This document shows, piece after piece, positions 6,886-12,520 of a DNA stretch of 12,520 nucleotides. The DNA lies in the NCBI GenBank assembly GCA_001771235.1, contig METF01000155.1, positions 1 through 12,520 of the forward strand. The letters run 5' to 3'. This stretch comes from Candidatus Zhuqueibacterota bacterium RBG_16_48_16. GTDB lineage: Bacteria; Zhuqueibacterota; Zhuqueibacteria; Residuimicrobiales; Sediminimicrobiaceae. The translations under genes were made by a program, and so were the position numbers. The notes under the pieces were generated by a model. That model searched no databases, was not told the origin of the DNA, and was given only the letters and a program-made list of their open reading frames with translations. Within the stretch, counting starts at the first letter, position 1. Each line of letters starts with the position of its first letter.

Positions 6886-7212
6886 GTGACGAAACTCTGT
6901 GACGTAAACAAACAAGCAAAAGAAAAGCTGCCGCCAGCCATCAATGACAAATCCGGCATTGGCGTTCATTACGTCGATGCTTTTATCAAGCCGATGAACA
7001 CAAAGCTCGATGACGATACCCGTGTGTCCTGTAAGCGCAAGGGTTTAAAGATCATCCTCACCGTCGGCACAAGCAAGGGCGACGGGTTGATGCGCAGGCT
7101 CGACGTCAGCAAAGACCCGGTGATCATGTTGAATGCCGCATTGCAGGAAGCCGCACAGGCCGCCGGCGTGGAATTGAAAATTACCGATGATGAAATATTT
7201 TTGACTACATAA
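6886..7212 (+). CDS. Conserved-looking 108-residue protein of unknown function
   Basis: I do not recognise the family. The protein is soluble, without signal peptide or membrane segment, and Lys/Asp-rich. It has GIGVHYVDAFIKPMNTKLDD near residues 24-43, a strand-like LKIILTVG, a GDGLMRRLDVSKDPVIML stretch and an Ala-rich helix LNAALQEAAQAAGVELKITD, suggesting a small alpha/beta fold. The frame opens at 6835, but the GTG at 6886 is preferred because TGGAGA (6874-6879) lies 6 bases upstream. It sits between the activator genes and the UroD-type methyltransferase gene, all on one strand, and so may be an accessory part of the corrinoid system. Two cysteines are present (C5 and C49 from the GTG) with no paired metal motif. 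Confidence 0.7.
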   Translation: MTKLCDVNKQAKEKLPPAINDKSGIGVHYVDAFIKPMNTKLDDDTRVSCKRKGLKIILTVGTSKGDGLMRRLDVSKDPVIMLNAALQEAAQAAGVELKITDDEIFLTT

Positions 7213-7224
7213 ACAAGTGTTCAA

Positions 7225-7306
7225 TCTGAGAAGAAACCACGATTCCACGAACTGATGTTATTGGAAATATAAAAATAGAATTTGTGTTCTTCGTGGTTTT
7301 CAGAGT
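7225..7306. repeat. Intergenic inverted repeat with ACCACGA arms
   Basis: AAACCACGA (7234-7242) is exactly complementary to TCGTGGTTT (7291-7299). Similarity extends outward and inward: CTGAGAAGAAACCACGA on the left resembles the reverse complement of the right side, CTCTGAAAACCACGAAG. The loop is AT-rich, about 48 bases. The right arm (TTCTTCGTGGTTTTC) resembles a palindromic ACCACGAAG-type repeat seen between genes in many bacteria. It lies between the 108-residue gene and the UroD-type gene and could modulate read-through. Confidence 0.55.
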
Positions 7307-7350
7307 GGAGATCTAAAAATAAACGAAAACTCTCCGAAAGGATTTACTAC

Positions 7351-8397
7351 ATGAGACCTGAACAATGGGACATATTCAAAAAAGCCGCCCGCCGCGAAAA
7401 GTTGCACAAAGTTCCGATGGCTTTGATTATCGACAGTCCGTGGATACCCGGCTACCTGGGTTTGAACCACATGGATTACTATCTCGACCCGGAGCTGTGG
7501 TTCCAGTCCAATCTGAAAATTCACCAGGAATACCCGGACATCATTTTCGTCCCCTCCTGGTGGATGGAATACGGCATGGCCGCAGAGCCGTCCGCATTGG
7601 GCGCGAAAATTAAATTCTGGCAGGACAATACGCCCAGCGAATATCACACTCTCTACCATATCGAAGACATTGAAAAGTTCCCGGAATATGAAGTGGAGAA
7701 CGATGCTTTTATGGCCATGACCCTGCATCGCATTAAAATGCACAAACAGCGCATCCTGGATCACGGCTATATTTTACCCATGGCCACCTCGCGCGGCCCG
7801 CTTTGTACGGCCGGCTTTGTTCGCAACACCACGGATTTCATGATCGACCTTGTGGAAAATCCCGAATACGCCCACAAGCTCATCGCTCTGTGCACCAACC
7901 TGATCATCGACTGGCTCATGGCCCAGGCAAAGATCATGGGCGATACGGTTGAGAGTATCTTCATATTGGATGATATTGTGGGATTTATCAATGAGGAGCA
8001 TTACCAGGAATTCGCCCACCCCTATCTGAAAAAAATCTGTGATGCCTTTCCAAAGGACTGGATCAAGGTCTATCACAACGATGCGGACATCAATGCCTGT
8101 CTGGACTACCTGCCGGACTGCGGCTTTCACGTGCTTAACTGGGGCAAGCAAACCGACATCGCCGAGGTGAAGGAACGCGTGGGAGACCGGATGTGTTTAA
8201 TGGGCAACGTCAATCCTTTGGAGATCGGCGTCCGCGGCACGCCGGAAGAGGTGCGCGACGCCACGCTAGAGGTTCTTGAAAAAAGCGGCGGCGAAGGGAT
8301 CATCCTTTCCGTTGGCGGCGGCACCAGTCCGGGCATGCCACGGGAAAATATCCTGGCTATGCTGCAGGCTTTAGAAGAGTTCAATTCCAGGCGCTGA
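7351..8397 (+). CDS. UroD-superfamily corrinoid methyltransferase
   Basis: Likely transfers a methyl group from a small methylated substrate to the cob(I)alamin of the corrinoid protein encoded next downstream. The 348-residue length and fold signatures match the uroporphyrinogen decarboxylase superfamily branch that holds MtaA/MtbA, CmuA and O-demethylase methyltransferases. They include the ATSRGPLCTAG segment (145-155), FILDDIVGFINEEHYQEFAHPYLKKI (204-229), IKVYHNDADI (238-247), LMGNVNPLEI (283-292) and ILSVGGGTSPGMPRENI (318-334). True HemE is unlikely in this context. The zinc ligands of the CoM methyltransferases (His-X-Cys and a later Cys) are not conserved: the first motif is H242-N-D244 and the later one is a glycine run. 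A thiol acceptor is therefore unlikely, and another donor chemistry is implied. The start at 7351 follows GAAAGGA (7336-7342); an upstream in-frame extension to 7282 lies inside the repeat. The substrate cannot be told from sequence. Confidence 0.87.
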   Translation: MRPEQWDIFKKAARREKLHKVPMALIIDSPWIPGYLGLNHMDYYLDPELWFQSNLKIHQEYPDIIFVPSWWMEYGMAAEPSALGAKIKFWQDNTPSEYHTLYHIEDIEKFPEYEVENDAFMAMTLHRIKMHKQRILDHGYILPMATSRGPLCTAGFVRNTTDFMIDLVENPEYAHKLIALCTNLIIDWLMAQAKIMGDTVESIFILDDIVGFINEEHYQEFAHPYLKKICDAFPKDWIKVYHNDADINACLDYLPDCGFHVLNWGKQTDIAEVKERVGDRMCLMGNVNPLEIGVRGTPEEVRDATLEVLEKSGGEGIILSVGGGTSPGMPRENILAMLQALEEFNSRR

Positions 8398-8500
8398 GTA
8401 CGCCAGATCGTAAATGCGATGACATGTTATTTCGGACAGGATCAACATGATGCCCAGGATGCATAATTGCACGTATTCATGTTTAAATAAGCGTGGCTGG

Positions 8501-8584
8501 TCAGGCGTAAGCCAAGGCTGAGGCGAAGGCAAAAGAGAAACTCGTCATCTTTTTTCCTTAGCCTTAGCCTCCGCCTTTGCCTGA
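8501..8584. repeat. Large imperfect palindrome of AGGC-type units
   Basis: The left arm (8501-8538, beginning TCAGGCGTAAGCCAAGGCT) is largely complementary to the right arm (8547-8584, ending CCGCCTTTGCCTGA), with a loop of about 8 bases. Each arm is built from degenerate 6-base steps of the AAGGCT / GAGGCG type. The RNA could form a hairpin of nearly 40 pairs with several mismatches. The hairpin is not directly followed by a U-run. It lies in the gap between the UroD-type gene and the corrinoid protein gene. Confidence 0.7.
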
Positions 8585-8661
8585 ATAATTACAAAAAAGC
8601 TGAAAGCTGATCGCTCAATTAAAGTTCTTATAACTCGTCACTGAATGTATGCCAGGATAGT
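8585..8661 (+). other. Leader region of the corrinoid protein gene
   Basis: AT-rich sequence after the palindrome, with a short AAAGCTGAAAGCTGATCGCT stretch of related hexamer-like units. No B12 box, riboswitch or convincing promoter was found. The gap 8398-8500 likewise shows no gene. Confidence 0.4.
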
Positions 8662-8679
8662 AAAAAGGAAATACTCTAC

Positions 8680-9321
8680 ATGCCAGATTATGCTTTAATG
8701 AATCAATGCCTCTACGAAGGCAAAGCCAAAGAAGTCGAACAGATGACCAAAGATGCCCTGGCCGAAGGGCGGAGCGTTCAGGAGGTTCTGAATGAGGGAT
8801 TAATCGCCGGGATGAGCGTTGTCGGCGAGGACTTTAAATATAACATTCTCTACGTCCCGGAAGTGCTGATTGCCGCGCGGGCGATGAAGGCGAGCCTGGC
8901 GGTGCTCAAGCCGCTGTTGTCCGCCAAAGACGCCAACGTCGAAAAGGCCGGTGTTCTGCTGATGGGAACCGTGCGCGGCGACCTGCACGATATCGGCAAG
9001 AACCTGGTTTGCATGATGGCCGAAGGCGCCGGATTCGAGGTGCATGATATCGGCGTGGATCAAAGCCTGGACAAATTTCTGGCGGCGGCTGAAAAGTGCA
9101 AGCCGGACATTATCGGCATGAGCGCCTTACTGACCACAACCATGACTTATATGAAAACCGTTATCGACGGTTTCGCGGAAAAAGGACTGGGGCACGTCAA
9201 AATGGCCATTGGCGGCGCACCCGTCAGCCAGATGTACGCTGACGAGATCGGAGCTGATGGCTACGCTGCGGATGCCAGTAGTGCGGTCGATCTGTTCTTA
9301 CGCCTGGTTGGCAAGGAGTAA
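8680..9321 (+). CDS. Corrinoid (cobalamin-binding) methyl-carrier protein
   Basis: Carries the methyl group as methylcobalamin between the UroD-type and homocysteine methyltransferases; cytoplasmic. The 213-residue protein is the standard two-domain form of MtaC/MtbC/MtvC-like carriers and of MetH modules 3a/3b. An N-terminal helical cap (about 5-85, with EVLNEGLIAGMSVVGEDF and LYVPEVLIAARAMKASL) is followed by a Rossmann B12-binding domain. In the latter, GTVRGDLHDIGKNLV carries the DxHxxG motif, with H103 as the likely lower cobalt ligand, then VDIGVD-like HDIGVDQS, SALLTTTMTYM and GGAPVSQMYADEIGADGYAAD, the usual nucleotide-tail binding strands. AAAAAGGA at 8662-8669 supports the start. 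The next gene begins 5 bases after the stop, so the two are in an operon. Confidence 0.95.
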   Translation: MPDYALMNQCLYEGKAKEVEQMTKDALAEGRSVQEVLNEGLIAGMSVVGEDFKYNILYVPEVLIAARAMKASLAVLKPLLSAKDANVEKAGVLLMGTVRGDLHDIGKNLVCMMAEGAGFEVHDIGVDQSLDKFLAAAEKCKPDIIGMSALLTTTMTYMKTVIDGFAEKGLGHVKMAIGGAPVSQMYADEIGADGYAADASSAVDLFLRLVGKE

Positions 9322-9326
9322 GAGCC

Positions 9327-9581
9327 ATGGCACTTTATCAAATACTCTATTGGCAGGACATACCGTCGCAGGTCAAAGCCTGGGACGATTTTGATGAGGC
9401 AAAAGTCGAGTTGGCACCGCGGTTTATAGCCCGAATTGACCGGGCCGCCCAGGCCCAGGGATTGACCGGTACAGATGATTATCTTAGCCAATGGCGATGG
9501 AGCGAAGAACAGGAGCGAGAGGGTACGGCGGAGGAAGTAGCGAAAGTTGTAAAGGATGAATTGGAAGCAGGATCATCATAA
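9327..9581 (+). CDS. 'Virulence factor'-family small protein
   Basis: An 84-residue protein of the family annotated as 'virulence factor' (PF13769-like), a misleading name: members commonly sit in corrinoid and folate methyl-transfer gene clusters of bacteria that are not pathogens. Visible family features are the opening MALYQILYWQDIPSQVKAWD, APRFIARIDRAAQAQGLTGT, then DDYLSQWRWSEEQEREGTA and a charged helical C-terminus. No enzyme motif, signal peptide or membrane segment is present. A scaffold or accessory role in the methyltransferase complex is inferred from context only. AAGGAG at 9314-9319 lies within the end of the corrinoid protein gene, 7 bases before the ATG, so translation of the two is likely linked. 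Confidence 0.8.
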   Translation: MALYQILYWQDIPSQVKAWDDFDEAKVELAPRFIARIDRAAQAQGLTGTDDYLSQWRWSEEQEREGTAEEVAKVVKDELEAGSS

Positions 9582-9623
9582 CTCGGCGGCGCTAAAAAAT
9601 ACAATATCCAATGAGGAAAAGAC

Positions 9624-10508
9624 ATGCGATCTCTTCTTAAAGCACTCGAAACCGGTCAGGTGCTCATCTCCGACGGCGCCTGGGGCACGTTTCTCCACAA
9701 GCTTGGCCTGGAGGTGGGCGACTGCCCTGAAATCTGGAACCTCACCCACAGAGAAGAGGTGCGCAGCATCGCTGAAAGCTACATCGATGCCGGTGCCGAC
9801 ATGGTTCTCACCAACAGTTTTGGCGCGCATCCGATCAAGCTCGAACATTACGGCTTGCAGGATCTTGCCTTTGAGATCAACAAGGCGGCAGCGGAGATTT
9901 CCCGCGAAGCTGCTGGCGATGACCACTTTGTTCTGGGCTCCATCGGGCCATCCGGCGCCATTTTAGTGATGGATGAGGTTTCCCCGGAAACGCTTTATGA
10001 TGGCTTCCGGGTGCAGGTAGAAGCCCTGAGCCAGGGCGGCGCGGATGCGATCTGCGTGGAAACCATGTCCGCGATTGACGAAGCCTGCCTGGCTGTTCGC
10101 GCGGCCAAAGAGTCTACCGATCTGGAAGTCGTCTGCACATTTACTTATGCCAAAACGGTTCACGGTTATTACCGCACGATGATGGGCGTTTCACCGGAAG
10201 AGATGGTGCGTACCGTCAAGGAAGCGGGGGCCGATATCGTCGGTGCCAATTGCGGCATGGGATTCGAGCAAATGATCGAGATCGTGCAGGCGATCCGGGA
10301 AGCGGATCCTTCGACGCCCGTTCTGGTTCACGCCAATGCCGGCATACCGGTGATCAAAGACGCCAAAACGGTGTTCCCGGAAACCGCGGAGATGATGGCG
10401 GCGAGAGTACAAGACCTGATCCGGGCCGGAGCGAATATTATCGGCGGTTGCTGCGGCACGACGCCGGAGCATATCCGCGCATTTGTCAGGGAGATCAGGG
10501 GAAAATAA
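9624..10508 (+). CDS. Zinc-type homocysteine S-methyltransferase (MetH Hcy-domain-like)
   Basis: Transfers a methyl group to homocysteine to give methionine. The 294-residue protein equals the stand-alone Hcy barrel of MetH module 1 and the BHMT family. It opens with LLKALETGQVLISDGAWGT (the family's DGAxGT), then NLTHREEVRSIAESYIDAGADMVLTNSFGA (39-68), LGSIGPSG (104-111), ADAICVETMSAIDEACLAV, and the three zinc cysteines: C210 in VGANCGMG, and C276-C277 in IIGGCCGTTPEHI. All catalytic zinc ligands are intact. No folate or B12 domain is fused, so the methyl source should be the corrinoid protein encoded just upstream. A weak GAGG site (9613-9616) precedes the ATG. The gene begins 42 bases after the small 'virulence factor' gene and ends the cluster. 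Use of another thiol or selenol acceptor is possible. Confidence 0.93.
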   Translation: MRSLLKALETGQVLISDGAWGTFLHKLGLEVGDCPEIWNLTHREEVRSIAESYIDAGADMVLTNSFGAHPIKLEHYGLQDLAFEINKAAAEISREAAGDDHFVLGSIGPSGAILVMDEVSPETLYDGFRVQVEALSQGGADAICVETMSAIDEACLAVRAAKESTDLEVVCTFTYAKTVHGYYRTMMGVSPEEMVRTVKEAGADIVGANCGMGFEQMIEIVQAIREADPSTPVLVHANAGIPVIKDAKTVFPETAEMMAARVQDLIRAGANIIGGCCGTTPEHIRAFVREIRGK

Positions 10509-10635
10509 GTATTGCATGGGAGATAAAAATTTGTAATATAGAACGAACACGAGAGCACAGCGCGCCATGGGGTTTGTCATAATCCGGTGATTTTGAGAAA
10601 CAGTAATGTGCCTGAGAATGAAAGGGAAACACCTC

Positions 10636-12520
10636 ATGAAAAAGTGGCTCACCAGGCTTCGACTGCGTTTTTTTGCGACATGTCCCCGAACCGGCAGATT
10701 AAAAGGAATGAAACTTTGTTCACCCTTTCGTTTGCTACTCTTCCCCGTCCTGGGCCTGGCGGCCGTTATCTGGATTCTCATTCGTATTGTTCCCAAGCCG
10801 GATCGCGCGGCCTACCCTTGCGTGAAGGTCGCAGCGCCCATTGCCTCCGGTTTCCTCATCTACGTCGCAGGCCTGGCAAGCTCTGTGTTTGCTTTTCGCC
10901 AAGCCCGGCAATTATTCGCGCAATCAAAAATCCGGATTGCTCTTGTTGTCTTGAGTTTGGCAATTTCCACAAGTATACTTACTTTTTTACAGCACAATAA
11001 AAACACCCTGGCAGATGCTTATGATTACCAGGATCCTTTAGGCCCGAACAATCCCATTGGGAAGGCCAAAGGGATTTTCCCGGGACGCGTAGTCTGGGTG
11101 CACGATGCCGATGCGACTAATGAGAATTGTATTCCCTATGAATGGAATGACGGCTATTTTCTCGATAAAAACTGCGATCAAAGCGTTGTAAATCGCATGC
11201 TGGCGGATGGCTTGCTGGCGCTGTCCGGCAAGTCAACCGAAAAGGAAGCCTGGGATGCAATTTTTGCTCATTTCAATTCCACACATAACAAAGGAAATGT
11301 CGGCTATTCCGAGGGGGAGATTATTTTCATCAAAATAAATTCCGTCCACGCCAGCAGCGGCAGCATGACAGCCGATTATTCGATCAGGCGGAACGACTCG
11401 TATGGATTTGTGGATACGTCGCCCCACGCCGTCCTGGCTCTACTGCGGCAACTGGTTTATAAGGCGGGCGTACCTCAGGAAAACATCTATGTCGGCGATC
11501 CGTTCCGTGACATTTTTAAGCATTGTTTTGATAAATGGCACGATGAGTTCCCACAGGTCAATTATCAATCTCAAAGTGCCCAGGAGGGCCGCGTCAGGTT
11601 CGTCCGCAACTCTACAAAAAAGATGTTCTATTCAGATAAAAGAACCGTGCTGGAGGTGGATTCCGAAGCATACTATAAAATCATTTCGGACGCCGATTAT
11701 ATCATCAACCTGCCGGCGTACAAGGGACACCGTTGGGGAGGGGTGACGTTTTTCGCCAAGAATTTTTTCGGTACGATCACCAGAAGCGATGCCGTTCATC
11801 TGCACAAGGGACTTCATCGCACGGACTATGATCAGCCGCTGCGAACCGGGTACCGTCAGTATCGTGTCTTTGTGGACATTATGGGAAACAAAACATTGGG
11901 CGGCAAGACGCTGCTCTACATGATGGATGGCCTGTGGGCCACTTCCTATGAACACGATCCGCCGGTGAAATTTCAGAGCCCGCCATTCAATAATGACTGG
12001 TGCTCCTCAATTTTTGTGTCGCTGGATGCTGTGGCGATAGAATCCGTGTGCCTGGACGTGATGCAGGCAGAGTTTACCGAGGAGGATCTCTCGGTCTATC
12101 CGCCGCGCTATACTTATGTCCGTTTTGACGGAATGGATGATTATCTCCATCAGGCGGCGGATTCCACCTGGTGGCCGGAGGGCATCACCTACGATCCTGA
12201 AAACGATGGCACGCCTATTGGAAGCCTGGGCGTCCATGAACACTGGAATAATCCCATCGATCGACAGTATAGCAGAAATTTGGCAACCACTGGTGGCATC
12301 GAGCTGGTAGAGATATCCCGACCCACAGCCGTGGAAGAAAAGCTTTTATCTCAATTATCTCAATCGTCACCTGCCGGATTTGTATTGCATCAAAACTATC
12401 CCAATCCCTTTAATCCATCCACGACAATTGTGTACGATCTGTCCGCTCCGGCCAAAGTCCGATTATCGGTTTTCAACGTTCACGGCCAGATTGTCAGCAC
12501 CTTGTCGCAGGGATATCAAC
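10636..12520 (+). CDS. Membrane-anchored DUF362-like protein with T9SS sorting tail, 3'-truncated
   Basis: The frame is open from the ATG at 10636 to the window end (628 complete codons) with no stop. An AAAGGG ribosome site (10621-10626) supports the start. The first part is basic and then has three hydrophobic segments (about residues 33-52, 64-87 and 100-118), with RAAYPCVKVAAPIASGF between the first and second. Residues about 145-545 resemble DUF362: GRVVWVHDADAT, EIIFIKINSVHASSG, TSPHAVLALLRQLVYKAGV with IYVGDPF, then DADYIINLPAYKGHRWGGV with FFAKNFFG, and a late VSLDAVAIESVCLDVM. From about residue 579 the sequence SPAGFVLHQNYPNPFNPSTT begins a C-terminal type IX secretion sorting domain, which would need about 25 more residues beyond the edge. 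DUF362 function is not known. The combination of three membrane segments and a secretion tail is unusual. Confidence 0.85.
   Translation, partial: MKKWLTRLRLRFFATCPRTGRLKGMKLCSPFRLLLFPVLGLAAVIWILIRIVPKPDRAAYPCVKVAAPIASGFLIYVAGLASSVFAFRQARQLFAQSKIRIALVVLSLAISTSILTFLQHNKNTLADAYDYQDPLGPNNPIGKAKGIFPGRVVWVHDADATNENCIPYEWNDGYFLDKNCDQSVVNRMLADGLLALSGKSTEKEAWDAIFAHFNSTHNKGNVGYSEGEIIFIKINSVHASSGSMTADYSIRRNDSYGFVDTSPHAVLALLRQLVYKAGVPQENIYVGDPFRDIFKHCFDKWHDEFPQVNYQSQSAQEGRVRFVRNSTKKMFYSDKRTVLEVDSEAYYKIISDADYIINLPAYKGHRWGGVTFFAKNFFGTITRSDAVHLHKGLHRTDYDQPLRTGYRQYRVFVDIMGNKTLGGKTLLYMMDGLWATSYEHDPPVKFQSPPFNNDWCSSIFVSLDAVAIESVCLDVMQAEFTEEDLSVYPPRYTYVRFDGMDDYLHQAADSTWWPEGITYDPENDGTPIGSLGVHEHWNNPIDRQYSRNLATTGGIELVEISRPTAVEEKLLSQLSQSSPAGFVLHQNYPNPFNPSTTIVYDLSAPAKVRLSVFNVHGQIVSTLSQGYQ

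Noticed and set aside
7351..8397. True uroporphyrinogen decarboxylase (hemE)
   Set aside because: The motifs and position between corrinoid genes fit the methyltransferase branch, and no other haem biosynthesis gene is nearby.
8501..8584. CRISPR array or tandem repeat at the AGGC palindrome
   Set aside because: The arms are inverted, not directly repeated with spacers, and the units are too degenerate and short.
9556..9966. Plus-strand open frame overlapping the homocysteine methyltransferase start
   Set aside because: It lies in another frame over conserved DGAWGT and downstream motifs and has no family signature.
10587..11000. Open frame of 137 codons at the start of the last gene
   Set aside because: The frame starting at 10636 stays open to the window end and carries DUF362 and T9SS signatures; this one is a shadow.

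Overview
The window looks like chromosomal DNA from an uncultured anaerobe of the FCB superphylum (KSB1-, Calditrichota- or Ignavibacteria-like). The best clue is the right edge: the last gene ends in a C-terminal type IX secretion sorting tail with the core QNYPNPFNPSTTI. That form is typical of these phyla and marks an organism with a type IX secretion system. A glutaminyl-tRNA synthetase at the left edge and a corrinoid methyl-transfer cluster in the middle fit this placement. The lineage is inferred from family signatures, not from a phylogenetic marker. All genes recognised lie on the + strand.

Layout. (1) 2-1336: C-terminal four fifths of glutaminyl-tRNA synthetase, cut by the window start. 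(2) 1456-2081: an AT-rich two-gene toxin-antitoxin pair, DUF433 antitoxin and DUF5615 PIN-like toxin, with ATGA stop/start overlap. It is followed by about 336 bases without a convincing gene. (3) 2418-2834 and 2950-3516: two small exported proteins, one muconolactone-isomerase-like and one DinB-like, closed by a hairpin plus T-tract terminator. (4) 3635-10508: a corrinoid-dependent methyltransferase cluster. (5) 10636 to the window end: a membrane-anchored DUF362-like protein carrying the T9SS tail and running off the edge.

The corrinoid cluster is the core of the window. It encodes an ATP-dependent reductive activator with an N-terminal [2Fe-2S] domain (RACE/RamA type) and, overlapping it by 8 bases, a protein with a MetH-type reactivation domain fused to a Cys-rich C-terminal domain of unknown function. 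Downstream are a 108-residue conserved-looking protein of unknown function, a UroD-superfamily methyltransferase, a two-domain corrinoid (B12-binding) protein, an 84-residue 'virulence factor'-family protein and a zinc-type homocysteine S-methyltransferase. Together they read as a methionine synthase split into separate subunits. The UroD-type enzyme would move a methyl group from an unidentified donor to cob(I)alamin on the corrinoid protein, the homocysteine methyltransferase would pass it to homocysteine, and one or both activators would rescue oxidised cob(II)alamin. No pterin-binding (methyl-tetrahydrofolate) domain is seen, so the methyl donor may be a methylated compound (methoxylated aromatic, methylamine-like or other) rather than folate. 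This is inference from gene content.

The gaps inside the cluster (6567-6885, 7213-7350, 8398-8679) are unusually rich in imperfect palindromes, of three unrelated sequence types. No cobalamin riboswitch, tRNA, rRNA, CRISPR array or insertion sequence was recognised.
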